A stretch of 64,000 nt of DNA, from the NCBI RefSeq assembly GCF_902459705.1, contig NZ_CABPRU010000009.1, positions 153,785-217,784 on the forward strand, in the 5' to 3' direction. Shown here in pieces: positions 8,561 through 16,741 of the stretch (the first letter of the stretch is position 1; every line of letters starts with the position of its first letter). The notes under the pieces were generated by a model that saw only the letters and a list, made by a program, of their open reading frames with translations, was not told where the DNA came from and did not search any database. A program made the position numbers and the translations under genes. Source of the DNA: Pandoraea terrigena (lineage in GTDB: Bacteria; Pseudomonadota; Gammaproteobacteria; Burkholderiales; Burkholderiaceae).

Positions 8561-9646
8561 TTAACGCGTGAGCAACGTCGCGCGGCTGTGATCCCACGCC
8601 AGCCCGACGCGTTCACCGACGCGCGGGGTCAGTTCTCGCGGGCAGCGCACGGTGAAGTCTGTCCCCTGCGTCCCTTCGTTGCCCTGCCCCAGCGAGACAA
8701 CGGCGCGCGTGTCCGACCCCACGAAGATGACCTGGCGGATCGTGCCGGCGAGCGCACCGTCTTCGGGCGACGTCAGACGTGCCGCCTCCGGACGCACCAG
8801 CAGGCTGGCCGCCCCCGCCGCAGGCAAGTCCGGACTCGGGCCGATGAGCACCAGACGCTCGCCCGGACCGTCGCCCAGGCGCAGCGCGACACGGCCGTCG
8901 GCCATGCGCTCGACCACGCCGTCGAGCAAATTGGAATGGCCGAGAAAATCGGCCGCGAAGCGCGTTGCCGGGCGGTCGTACAACTGCGCGGGCGTGCCGA
9001 TCTGCTCGATGCGCGCCTGGTTCATCAAGCAAATGCGGTCGGACAGCGTGAGCGCCTCATCCTGATCGTGCGTGACGTAGATGAACGTCGCCCCCAGCGC
9101 CTGGTGCAGACGCCGGATTTCCATTTGCATGTGCTCGCGCAACTTCTTGTCGAGTGCGCCGAGCGGTTCGTCGAGCAGGATGATCGAGGGGCGGAACGCG
9201 AAGCAGCGGGCCAGCGCAATGCGTTGCTGCTGCCCACCCGACAACTCCGACGGCAGTCGCTGGGCGAACGATTGCATCTTGACCATGGCGAGCGCGGCAT
9301 CGACGGCCGGCGCCAGCTCGGCACGCGGCAGCTTGCGCATGCGCAGGCCGTACGCCACGTTGTCCCAGACCGTCATGTGCGGAAAGAGCGCGTAGCTCTG
9401 GAACACCATCCCGATGCCGCGCTTGCCCGGGGCCTCGTGTGTGGCATCGCGCCCGTCGATGAGCAGTTGCCCGGCACTCGGCTCGACCAGCCCCGAAATC
9501 ATCTGCAACAGCGTGGTCTTGCCCGAGCCGGACGGCCCGAGCAAGGTGAGAAATTCTCCCGCCGCGACCCGCAGGTCGGTCGGCAGGAGCGCGGGGGTCT
9601 CGCGATACGTCTTGGCAAGCCCGATGGTTTCCAGTTTGGTGCTCAT
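8561..9646 (-). CDS. ABC importer ATP-binding protein (PotA-like)
   Basis: A 361-residue ATPase with Walker A GPSGSGKTT (about residue 38), Q-loop FQSYALFPH, signature LSGGQQQRIALARC (about 137) and Walker B IILLDEPLGALD (about 157), followed by the H-loop VTHDQDEA. The C-terminal 110 residues form the TOBE regulatory domain usual in PotA, MalK and FbpC proteins. It energises import through the fused permease encoded 46 bases downstream and works with the substrate-binding protein encoded 34 bases upstream. The family transports polyamines, iron, thiamine or organic anions; here the flanking CoA ligase suggests an organic acid or acid conjugate. Confidence 0.92.
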   Translation of the reverse strand: MSTKLETIGLAKTYRETPALLPTDLRVAAGEFLTLLGPSGSGKTTLLQMISGLVEPSAGQLLIDGRDATHEAPGKRGIGMVFQSYALFPHMTVWDNVAYGLRMRKLPRAELAPAVDAALAMVKMQSFAQRLPSELSGGQQQRIALARCFAFRPSIILLDEPLGALDKKLREHMQMEIRRLHQALGATFIYVTHDQDEALTLSDRICLMNQARIEQIGTPAQLYDRPATRFAADFLGHSNLLDGVVERMADGRVALRLGDGPGERLVLIGPSPDLPAAGAASLLVRPEAARLTSPEDGALAGTIRQVIFVGSDTRAVVSLGQGNEGTQGTDFTVRCPRELTPRVGERVGLAWDHSRATLLTR

Positions 9647-9680
9647 AGTCGTCTCATCCTGCTTCGCGGTTCCTGACGGC

Positions 9681-10763
9681 TTACGACAACAGCCATGCGT
9701 TGAAACGCTCGGTAGCCTTCGTGCGGTTCTCGGCCCACCATTGCGGGCTCGGCAAACGCATGCCCTTCAAATTGGCCGGGGCCGTCGGCATCAGCGGGGC
9801 GCGGTCCTTCGGTATCGCGTCGAACGCCTTGAGGTTCGTCGGTCCGTACGCGAGATCCTGGGTAATCAATGCCTGACGCGCCGGGTCGCCGCAGAACCGT
9901 ACGAACTGCCGTGCGAATTCGGCGCGCGGCGTGCCCTTCGGAATGCCCCACCCTTCGATGGAATACAGCCCCTGGTTCCAGACGATCTTCACCGGCGCCT
10001 TGTTGTCGATGGCCGCCTGCGCGCGGCCGTTCCACGTCGACATCATGTCGACGTCGCCGCTCTGGATCGCTTGCATGGCCTGCGCGCCCGACGTCCACCA
10101 GAGATCGATGTGCGGCTTGATCTTGTCGAGCGACCGGAAAGCGCGGTCGAGATCGAGCGGGTAGAGCTTGTCGATGGACACGCCATCGGCCATGAGCGCC
10201 TGCTCGAGCGTGTCGAGCGGGCTGCGGCGCAACGAGCGGCGTCCCGGGAAGCGCTTCACATCCCAGAAGTCCGCCCACGTCTGTGGCGCGTCCTTCGGGA
10301 ACTTGTCGGTGCGGTAGGCCAGCACGGTCGAGTACACGTCGACCCCCAGCCAATCGGGCGTCACCGCCTCGGGCATGATGCCGGGGAAGTCGGCCACCTT
10401 CATGCCGATAGGCTCGAGAAAGCCCTTCGACTCCAGGTACGGAATGTCGGCCGAGAGCGTGAGCGTTGTCACATCCCACACGAAGTTCTTCGTCTGCACC
10501 ATCGCGGCGAACTGTGCCACCGGCTGGGAATCGCGCGCCACGCTCACCACCTTGATGCCGGTGGCTTTCTCGAACGGATCGTAGAATGCGCGACGATAGG
10601 CGGTCGTGTACGGCCCCCCCGGATCGGAGACGATCAACTGGCGAGCTTGCGCATACACCGTGCGTGAGCCGGCCAGCGGCAAGGCGCCGGCGAGTGCCGC
10701 GGTGCCGGCCATTTGCAGGAGGCGGCGGCGGGACGGGTTTTGCGGGTCGTGCGAGTGTGACAT
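9681..10763 (-). CDS. ABC importer periplasmic substrate-binding protein (PotD-like, Tat-exported)
   Basis: A 360-residue protein with a twin-arginine signal: PSRRRLLQMAG near residues 8-18, then a hydrophobic stretch and a probable Ala-x-Ala cleavage around 'TVYAQA'. The mature part is a class-D/F periplasmic binding protein resembling PotD and related extracellular solute-binding proteins. The ATG at 10763 has GGAG six bases upstream; an in-frame start further upstream would bury the Tat motif. It is the second gene of the run, after the hydratase-like gene. Tat export implies that folding precedes secretion. The ligand cannot be read off. Confidence 0.9.
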   Translation of the reverse strand: MSHSHDPQNPSRRRLLQMAGTAALAGALPLAGSRTVYAQARQLIVSDPGGPYTTAYRRAFYDPFEKATGIKVVSVARDSQPVAQFAAMVQTKNFVWDVTTLTLSADIPYLESKGFLEPIGMKVADFPGIMPEAVTPDWLGVDVYSTVLAYRTDKFPKDAPQTWADFWDVKRFPGRRSLRRSPLDTLEQALMADGVSIDKLYPLDLDRAFRSLDKIKPHIDLWWTSGAQAMQAIQSGDVDMMSTWNGRAQAAIDNKAPVKIVWNQGLYSIEGWGIPKGTPRAEFARQFVRFCGDPARQALITQDLAYGPTNLKAFDAIPKDRAPLMPTAPANLKGMRLPSPQWWAENRTKATERFNAWLLS

Positions 10764-10874
10764 GGGAAACTCCGCTAGCGTGTGGACAGACGTGGTGCGC
10801 ATGTCCTGTCAGGGGTGCCGCCCGACAACGCGGTGCCGGGCGGCACCAGGTCATTGGACGGCAACGGGAAACGC

Positions 10875-11675
10875 TCAGGCTTTCGCCGCCTCGGCCTTGG
10901 CCGCACGCTTGGCAAAGAACGCCGCCATCATGCGCGCCGGCTCGCCCGACTCGTACGATTCGCGTTGAATGCGCATGCCGGCGGCGATGGCGTCCTGGAA
11001 CGTACCCTCGGTCATCTCGCGAAAACGCTGCTTGTCCAGGCGCATGGCCACTGGTGGCTTCTCGGCCAGCTCGGCGGCAATCTCCATCGCCTTCTCGAAC
11101 ACCTTGTCTTCCGGCACGAGGTGATGAATCAAGCCGAGACGGTGGCACTCGTCGGCCTCCATCAGGCGGCCTGTGAGGGTGAGTTCGATGGTGCGCGACA
11201 GGCCCAGCATATGATTCATGATCCACGGGCCGGTCGTGCTGGCGATGCCGGCATTGATCTCCGGCTGCCCCATGCGCACGCCGGGATGTCCGACACGAAT
11301 GTCACCAAGCAGCGACACCTGGAAGGCCGAACCGGCTGCCGTGCCGTTCAGCGCCATGACGAGCGGCTTCTTCAAGCTGCGAATCACGTCGTAGTAATGC
11401 TCCCAGCCTTTGATCCACTCGATGGCCGTGTCACCGTCGAAGTGCTTCGCTTCGGCCAGATCCTGCCCGGCCGAGAAGGCACGCCCCGCCCCGGTCATGA
11501 TCACGGCGGCCACGCTCTCGTCGGCATTGAACCGCTCGAGCGCATCGATGATCAGTTCGCGCATGGCGATGGTCCAGGCGTTGAGCGCCTGCGGGCGGTT
11601 CAACGTAATCACCGCGACGCGGCCGACCTGCGTGAAGAGAACTTCCTGCTCCGATTGCTTTGCTGTCTCGCTCAT
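10875..11675 (-). CDS. Enoyl-CoA hydratase/isomerase (crotonase) family protein with one catalytic Glu replaced
   Basis: A 266-residue crotonase-fold protein and the first gene of the operon. The oxyanion-hole segments are present (GRAFSAGQDL at about 65-73 and NGTAAG at 110-115). Of the two catalytic glutamates of true enoyl-CoA hydratases, the one in GQPEI is kept (Glu139). The other, at position 119, is a glutamine (AAGSAFQVSL). Crotonases with only one acidic residue include hydratase-lyases, isomerases and dehalogenases, so simple hydration is not assured. The start at 11675 has TTGGAG five bases upstream. Repeated candidate IclR sites lie 84 bases upstream. Its partner ligase would supply the CoA ester. 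Confidence 0.88.
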   Translation of the reverse strand: MSETAKQSEQEVLFTQVGRVAVITLNRPQALNAWTIAMRELIIDALERFNADESVAAVIMTGAGRAFSAGQDLAEAKHFDGDTAIEWIKGWEHYYDVIRSLKKPLVMALNGTAAGSAFQVSLLGDIRVGHPGVRMGQPEINAGIASTTGPWIMNHMLGLSRTIELTLTGRLMEADECHRLGLIHHLVPEDKVFEKAMEIAAELAEKPPVAMRLDKQRFREMTEGTFQDAIAAGMRIQRESYESGEPARMMAAFFAKRAAKAEAAKA

Positions 11676-11758
11676 TTGAACTCCAAGGGCACCGACGCGT
11701 GACATCACGCGTGCATTGAGATGACGATCATGCGATTCACGCATTTTTCGCTAAACAG

Positions 11759-11796
11759 TTATCTCAGTGCAATAACTGTTATCTGAGTGAAATATA
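11759..11796. promoter_or_regulatory. Tandem candidate IclR operators in front of the hydratase/ABC/ligase operon
   Basis: TTATCTCAGTGCAATAAC starts at 11759 and a second, weaker copy (TTATCTGAGTGAAATATA) starts 20 bases further at 11779. The first contains an inverted repeat CAGTTAT...ATAACTG when one more base is counted on each side. The spacing and the TTATCTCA...AATAAC pattern match the site in front of iclR. Confidence 0.6.
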
Positions 11797-11881
11797 GTGA
11801 TTTCAAAAACATGACGCAAGTCGAATCGCTTCGGGGTTTACCTCAGGCGGTTGCACCTCGTGAGTGGGCGGGCAATAAAAA

Positions 11882-11907
11882 ACGGGCAGTCCGAGAGGAC
11901 TGCCCGT
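11882..11907 (-). terminator. Rho-independent terminator of the atpC-like gene
   Basis: An 11-bp perfect stem (ACGGGCAGTCC with its complement) around a 4-base loop is followed, on the minus strand, by a run of six T. It lies 50 bases past the atpC-like stop codon. Confidence 0.85.
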
Positions 11908-11956
11908 CTTGTCTGCACCTTTGTTGGCGTCGCGGCGCCGACGCCGTGTCACTGGC

Positions 11957-12382
11957 TCAGCGAGGCTCCTTTTGCTTGCGCATGCGGCGAATGGCCTGCA
12001 ATTGCGCCACGGCTTCCGTCAGTTCCGCCTGCGCCTTGGCATAATCGATATTGCTCGCGTGGGTTTCGAGCAGTGCCCTGGCCTCTTCGCGGGCACGCTG
12101 GGCGCGGGCTTCGTCGAGGCTCTCTGCGCGGATGGCGGTGTCGGCCAGAATCGTCACCCGATTCGGCTGGATCTCGACAAAGCCTCCCGCGATATAGAGA
12201 AACGTATCGGTGCCGTCGCTTGCTTCGATTCTCACCGTGCCGGGGCGCACGCCCGTGAGCAGCGGCGTATGCCCGGGGAGCACGCCCAATTCGCCCGACG
12301 TGCCCGGCACCGCGACGAAACGTGCCTCGCCCGAAAATATCGCTCGTTCGGTGCTCACCACGTCGATCTTGAGTAATGCCAT
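11957..12382 (-). CDS. atpC: F-type ATP synthase epsilon subunit homologue, isolated from any atp operon
   Basis: A 141-residue protein with the complete epsilon layout: an N-terminal beta-sandwich (residues 1-85, with [19 protein letters not shown] at about 30-48) and a C-terminal helical hairpin (about 90-138, [12 protein letters not shown]). In bacteria epsilon couples rotation to catalysis and can inhibit ATP hydrolysis. Its usual place is the last gene of atpIBEFHAGDC. Here it stands alone, with its own terminator and no other atp gene within the window. It may therefore be a second copy. The start at 12382 has GGGAGAAG upstream. Whether the main operon has its own atpC cannot be seen here. 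Confidence 0.9.
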   Translation of the reverse strand: MALLKIDVVSTERAIFSGEARFVAVPGTSGELGVLPGHTPLLTGVRPGTVRIEASDGTDTFLYIAGGFVEIQPNRVTILADTAIRAESLDEARAQRAREEARALLETHASNIDYAKAQAELTEAVAQLQAIRRMRKQKEPR

Positions 12383-12681
12383 GCCTTTCACTTCTCCCTG
12401 CGACGCCGTACGCATCGCCTTAATCGATTCGCTTTTCGTGTTGCACTGCGTGCACTTCGCACAAAACGGAGCGAGGCAACCCCGCCCCTTGCCAATCGCC
12501 TCGCCCGTGCGCGGCGCCGCCGCCGCCAACTCGCCGGCCATCGTCACAACGCCTGCCGGATCGGCGGCGTCGGTTCGATGTGATCGTGTGTCTCACGCTC
12601 GCCCGAATACTGTACCCGCTCGACACCCGGTTGCGGCGGGCATGACACTCGCGCGCTGCCGCCGTGTTCGATCCGCGCGAA

Positions 12682-14172
12682 TTACAGCCAACCCAGCCAG
12701 CGCCAGTACGTCGCACCGAAGAGCAGCAACAGCGCATACCCGATGACGGTGATCACAACACCAACTCTCGCGAACTGTTTCGCCGTAAAGGTATCGGTGC
12801 CCAGGCACACCATGTTCTGGGGGGCGTTGATCGGCAAGATGAAGCCGAAACTCACCGTGAAGCCGAGCAGCATGGTCATACCCAGCCGATTGAAGTCACC
12901 CGGCAAGGTTTGCAGCACCGAAATCAGGATGGGCAGCATGGCCGAGGTCAGCGCCGTGGCGCTGGCGAAACCGAGGTGAATCAGCACGAGGAAAGCCGCC
13001 AGGATCGCAAAGACCCACAGCGTCGGCAGGGAATCGAGGCCGGTCGCGGCCACGACGTGATTGCCCAGCCATTGCCCGGCTTGCGTGCTCAGCAGCGCCG
13101 TGCCGAGACTGATCCCCACGCCGAACACGATCACCGTGCCCCAGGGAATGCGCGACTGCACCTCCTTCCATGTCATCACGCCAACGCGCGGCAGCATCAG
13201 CACCACGAGGCCAACGTAGGTGACCGACGTGGTGTCGAAGCGATGCAACTTGCCTTCCGTCGCCCAGAACAGCAGCAGACCGATCGACACGGCGAGCAGC
13301 CGCTTCTGCGCGCTCGTCATCGGCCCCATTTCGCGCAGTTGTGCTTCCACGGCTTCCTTGCCGCCGGCAATGGCATCGGACTCGGGCGGCATCATCTTGA
13401 GCACCAGCACCACGAGAATCGCGGACATGACGACGGCCCACGGCACACCCGCCACCAGCCACTCCGCCCACGTAATGCGCGCGCCGAGCATCTTGTCCAT
13501 GAAGCCCACGGTCAGCAGGTTCTGCGCGGCAGCCGTCTGAATGCCGACGTTCCAGATGCTCGTCGCCTGCGCCACGATAATCATGATGCCTGCGGCGATA
13601 TTCGAGCGCTTGTCGACACCAAACGCGGCGATCACGCCCATCATGATGGGTACCACACAGGCGCTTCGCGCCGTGGCACTCGGCACCACCAGCGAGAGCA
13701 GTATGGTCACGGCGACGGCACCGATCATCACACGCCGCGTGCTGGTTCCGATCCTGGAGAGGGTGACGAGTGCAATGCGCCGGTCCAGTCCGGTCAGCGT
13801 CATCGCCGCCGCAATGAACAATGCTCCGGCCACCAAGGCGAGCGCCGAATTCGAGAAGCCGGCGAGCGCCATGCTGATGGCGCGCGATGTGCCGTACTCC
13901 ACACCGGGATCCTGCACGGTCGGAGCGGTCCCCACGAGAAACGCCATCAACGACGTAATGATGATCGCGCTGGCTTCATACGACACCGCCTCGGTAATCC
14001 ACACCACAACGGCGAAGGCGAGGATCGCCAGCATGCGATGCCCCGCGACCGGCAGGTCATCGGGCATGGGCATCAGGAGTACGGCGATCATCACGATCAC
14101 GCCGGAGATCAATCCGAAGGGAATCGCTTTCTTCTGGGGACGATTTGGCATAGACACATCAGGCGTGCGCAT
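12682..14172 (-). CDS. DASS-family (SLC13-type) anion:sodium symporter
   Basis: A 496-residue inner-membrane protein with about 12-13 hydrophobic helices. Two repeated serine/asparagine-rich hairpins typical of the divalent anion:Na+ symporters are visible: VVPSATARSACVVPI (about residue 160) and the late FILPINAPQNMVCLGT (about 450). The family carries succinate, malate, fumarate, citrate or sulfate. The start at 14172 has GGAG seven bases upstream; a later ATG at 14151 is possible. It lies 299 bases upstream of the atpC-like gene on the same strand with no obvious terminator between them. The substrate is not determined, but C4-dicarboxylate is the commonest for this length. Confidence 0.85.
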   Translation of the reverse strand: MRTPDVSMPNRPQKKAIPFGLISGVIVMIAVLLMPMPDDLPVAGHRMLAILAFAVVVWITEAVSYEASAIIITSLMAFLVGTAPTVQDPGVEYGTSRAISMALAGFSNSALALVAGALFIAAAMTLTGLDRRIALVTLSRIGTSTRRVMIGAVAVTILLSLVVPSATARSACVVPIMMGVIAAFGVDKRSNIAAGIMIIVAQATSIWNVGIQTAAAQNLLTVGFMDKMLGARITWAEWLVAGVPWAVVMSAILVVLVLKMMPPESDAIAGGKEAVEAQLREMGPMTSAQKRLLAVSIGLLLFWATEGKLHRFDTTSVTYVGLVVLMLPRVGVMTWKEVQSRIPWGTVIVFGVGISLGTALLSTQAGQWLGNHVVAATGLDSLPTLWVFAILAAFLVLIHLGFASATALTSAMLPILISVLQTLPGDFNRLGMTMLLGFTVSFGFILPINAPQNMVCLGTDTFTAKQFARVGVVITVIGYALLLLFGATYWRWLGWL

Positions 14173-14389
14173 ACGGGGGCTCCGAAACGGAATGGCATGC
14201 CAGCCGTCGGCATGTCCTGAGGAAATGCCATAGATATACCGCGGGTTAATCCTAACCGTATTGATCTTGACGAAGCAAGCGCGAGAAAACGGCGTGCCAC
14301 TGTGGCGATGCGCCCGAAAGGTTTGGCGCGCAGCACTTGCGCCGGCTCCGTGGACGGCACGCGACGAACGTCCCGGCGCACACGGTGCG

Positions 14390-14902
14390 CTAGAAATGCA
14401 GTCCGAAGTATTCGGGCGCGCCGGCGAAGAGCTGCGTGCTCGACCCCGGCGTGGACAGCGCGCGATGCCAGACGGTTTGATACAGGCCCGTCAGACCGGC
14501 ATGCGGCCCGGTGACCATGGTGTCGTCGGATTCCGACACCCCGGCGTTGCCGAGCATGCCGCCGAGCGCGCCGCCGCTGACGACGATCGGATCGGATGCC
14601 CAGACGCCTGCGTCCGTGAACACGTCGTGCCATGGCGCTGGCGCAACGCCTATAAGTGCCGCCGGAGGAGAACCTGGCGGGTCGAAGACCGGTGCGCGGG
14701 CCGCACGCTTCATGCGTGCGGCCCGCGACAGCCGGGCGCCATGCCGGGCGTGCGCGACGGTGCTCTTCTTGCTTACCGACGCCCCCGAATGACTTACGGA
14801 GTCGGACGGATTCGCGGCATGTGCCGATGCCGGTATCCAGAAGCAACACAGCGCCAGCATGACGCCCATGAGGCCCATGAGGCGATTGAGCGATTTCGTC
14901 AT
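14390..14902 (-). CDS. Secreted protein of unknown function
   Basis: A 170-residue protein not recognised from any family. It starts at an ATG with GAGG five bases upstream and opens with a clear Sec signal: a charged N-terminus, a hydrophobic core (LMGLMGVMLALCCFW) and cleavage near ASAHA-AN at about residue 30. After cleavage there is a basic Ser/Ala/Arg-rich stretch (about 35-75) and then a Gly/Pro/Ser-rich tail with no repeats or cofactor motif. It is divergent from gor. It lies in the periplasm, is membrane-associated or is released; no role can be inferred. Confidence 0.7.
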   Translation of the reverse strand: MTKSLNRLMGLMGVMLALCCFWIPASAHAANPSDSVSHSGASVSKKSTVAHARHGARLSRAARMKRAARAPVFDPPGSPPAALIGVAPAPWHDVFTDAGVWASDPIVVSGGALGGMLGNAGVSESDDTMVTGPHAGLTGLYQTVWHRALSTPGSSTQLFAGAPEYFGLHF

Positions 14903-15297
14903 GGCATCCTCGTTTGTCAGGTGTGAAACGCGCCTGTCCCGACAAACGTGAAGCAAATTTCAGACCACGGTCCACAACTCATTGATTCTTATGTGCTTCG
15001 CTCGCCATCTTCTGCGCGTTTGCACGACGGCACCCAGGAATTGTTTCATTTCAGAAACATCGAATAGTCACGCGTGATGCGTTCGCGTCGGGTCGTCGAG
15101 CACAGTGCCACGCGACGCATCGTCACACGGCAAGCGCCGATGCGGACCTCGGACGGCTCTGAAGTCCGGATGGTCCCGCCGACGTCCCATGCGGGTCTCT
15201 GGCACAATCGCTCAACGCCAGACGCCGCGACCGTCGACACACGGCACGCAGAGCCATGTGAGGGTTCGACGTGCGGCATGACCTACAGGAGTCAGCA
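14903..15297. other. Divergent intergenic region between the secreted protein gene and gor
   Basis: The 395 bases must hold both promoters. The only structure seen is an inverted repeat TGTTTCATTTCAGAAACA at 15042-15059 (arms of six bases, spacer six), which could be a regulator site. The right half is GC-rich with no convincing open frame. Confidence 0.4.
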
Positions 15298-16659
15298 ATG
15301 CCCCAGTTCGATGTGGATCTTTTCGTGATCGGTGCCGGTTCGGGAGGTGTGCGCGCAGCGCGCGTCGCGGCACAATATGGCGCCCGCGTGAAAGTCGCGG
15401 AGGAGTTTCGCGTCGGCGGCACCTGCGTCATTCGCGGTTGTGTGCCGAAGAAGTTGCTCGTCTATGCAAGCCGATTCGCCGATGAGTTCGAGGATGCCGC
15501 CGGTTTCGGCTGGCAAGTGCCCTCCCCCAGGTTCGACTGGAAGACCCTCATTGCGCGCAAGGACAGCGAAATCGCGCGGCTCGAAGGGATCTATCGGGCC
15601 AACCTCGAGCGCGCGGGCGCCGAACTCGTCGAGGCCCGCGCCGTGGTCGAAGGGCCGAACACGGTCGTGCTGCCCGCCACGGGCGAGCGCATCACGGCTC
15701 GCCACGTCCTGATCGCCACCGGCGGCAAACCGGCGGATCAGCCGCACTTCATTGGCCGCGAGCATGCCATTTCGTCTAACGAAGTGTTTCACCTCAAATC
15801 GCTGCCCGAGCGCATCACGATCATCGGCGGTGGCTACATCGCCCTGGAGTTCGCGGGCGTGTTTGCCGGACTCGGCTCGAAGGTCACGCTCGTGCATCGC
15901 GGCCCGCACCTGCTGCGCGGCTTCGACGACGACGTTCGCCTCTCGCTCGAAACCGCGTATCGCGACCGCGGCATCGAGATCCTGCTCGAGCGCACCGTGG
16001 CGCGCGTCGACAAGGCCCCGGGCCAATTGCGCGTGACAATGTCCGACGGCAGCATGCACGACACCGATGTGCTGCTCAGCGCGGCCGGACGGGTGCCCTA
16101 CACGCAAGGTCTCGGCCTGGCCGCGAGCGGCGTGGCACTGAACGAAAAGGGCGCAGTCATCGTCGACGAGTTCTCGCGCACCAACGTGCCGTCGATCTTC
16201 GCCGTGGGGGACGTCACCGATCGCGTCAACCTGACGCCGATGGCGATTCGCGAAGGACAGGCCTTCGCCGACACGGTGTTCGGGGAACGCACAACGCGCG
16301 TCGACCACAAGCAGATTCCGACAGCGGTGTTCAGTACGCCGGAGATCGGGGTGGTGGGCCTCACCGAAAGCGAAGCACGCGCTGTCTATTCGGGGCTTCA
16401 GGTATACAAGGCGACGTTCCGGCCGCTCAAGGCAACCCTGTCGGGCCGTCAGGAAAAGGTGCTGATGAAGCTGCTGGTGGACGGTGCCACCGACAAGATC
16501 GTCGGCGCCCACATGGTGGGCGACCACGCAGGCGAGCAAGTGCAGTTGCTCGGCGTGGCATTGTCGATGGGTGCCACGAAGGCCGACTTCGACCGCACGC
16601 TCGCAGTACACCCGACGGCGGCCGAGGAATGGGTGACGATGCGAACGCCGGTCGCGTGA
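15298..16659 (+). CDS. gor: Glutathione-disulfide reductase
   Basis: A 453-residue flavoenzyme of the class-I pyridine nucleotide-disulfide oxidoreductases, regenerating GSH from GSSG with NADPH. Seen are the FAD-binding GAGSGGVRAAR (about residue 12), the redox-active pair Cys43 and Cys48 in GGTCVIRGCVPKK, the NAD(P)-binding GGGYIALEFAG, and the C-terminal HPTAAEE motif carrying the catalytic His-Glu pair. The GCVPKKLL environment and length fit glutathione reductase rather than dihydrolipoamide dehydrogenase or mercuric reductase. The start is set by AGGAG six bases upstream of 15298. It stands alone, divergent from the secreted protein gene. Confidence 0.93.
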   Translation: MPQFDVDLFVIGAGSGGVRAARVAAQYGARVKVAEEFRVGGTCVIRGCVPKKLLVYASRFADEFEDAAGFGWQVPSPRFDWKTLIARKDSEIARLEGIYRANLERAGAELVEARAVVEGPNTVVLPATGERITARHVLIATGGKPADQPHFIGREHAISSNEVFHLKSLPERITIIGGGYIALEFAGVFAGLGSKVTLVHRGPHLLRGFDDDVRLSLETAYRDRGIEILLERTVARVDKAPGQLRVTMSDGSMHDTDVLLSAAGRVPYTQGLGLAASGVALNEKGAVIVDEFSRTNVPSIFAVGDVTDRVNLTPMAIREGQAFADTVFGERTTRVDHKQIPTAVFSTPEIGVVGLTESEARAVYSGLQVYKATFRPLKATLSGRQEKVLMKLLVDGATDKIVGAHMVGDHAGEQVQLLGVALSMGATKADFDRTLAVHPTAAEEWVTMRTPVA

Positions 16660-16741
16660 TTCGCCGGCGCGTCGCGTTGGCCCTGTAGGTCCGGTAGGTC
16701 GACTGAGGCGCGGACGGGCACGATGCCCCGTTCGTCGCCCA

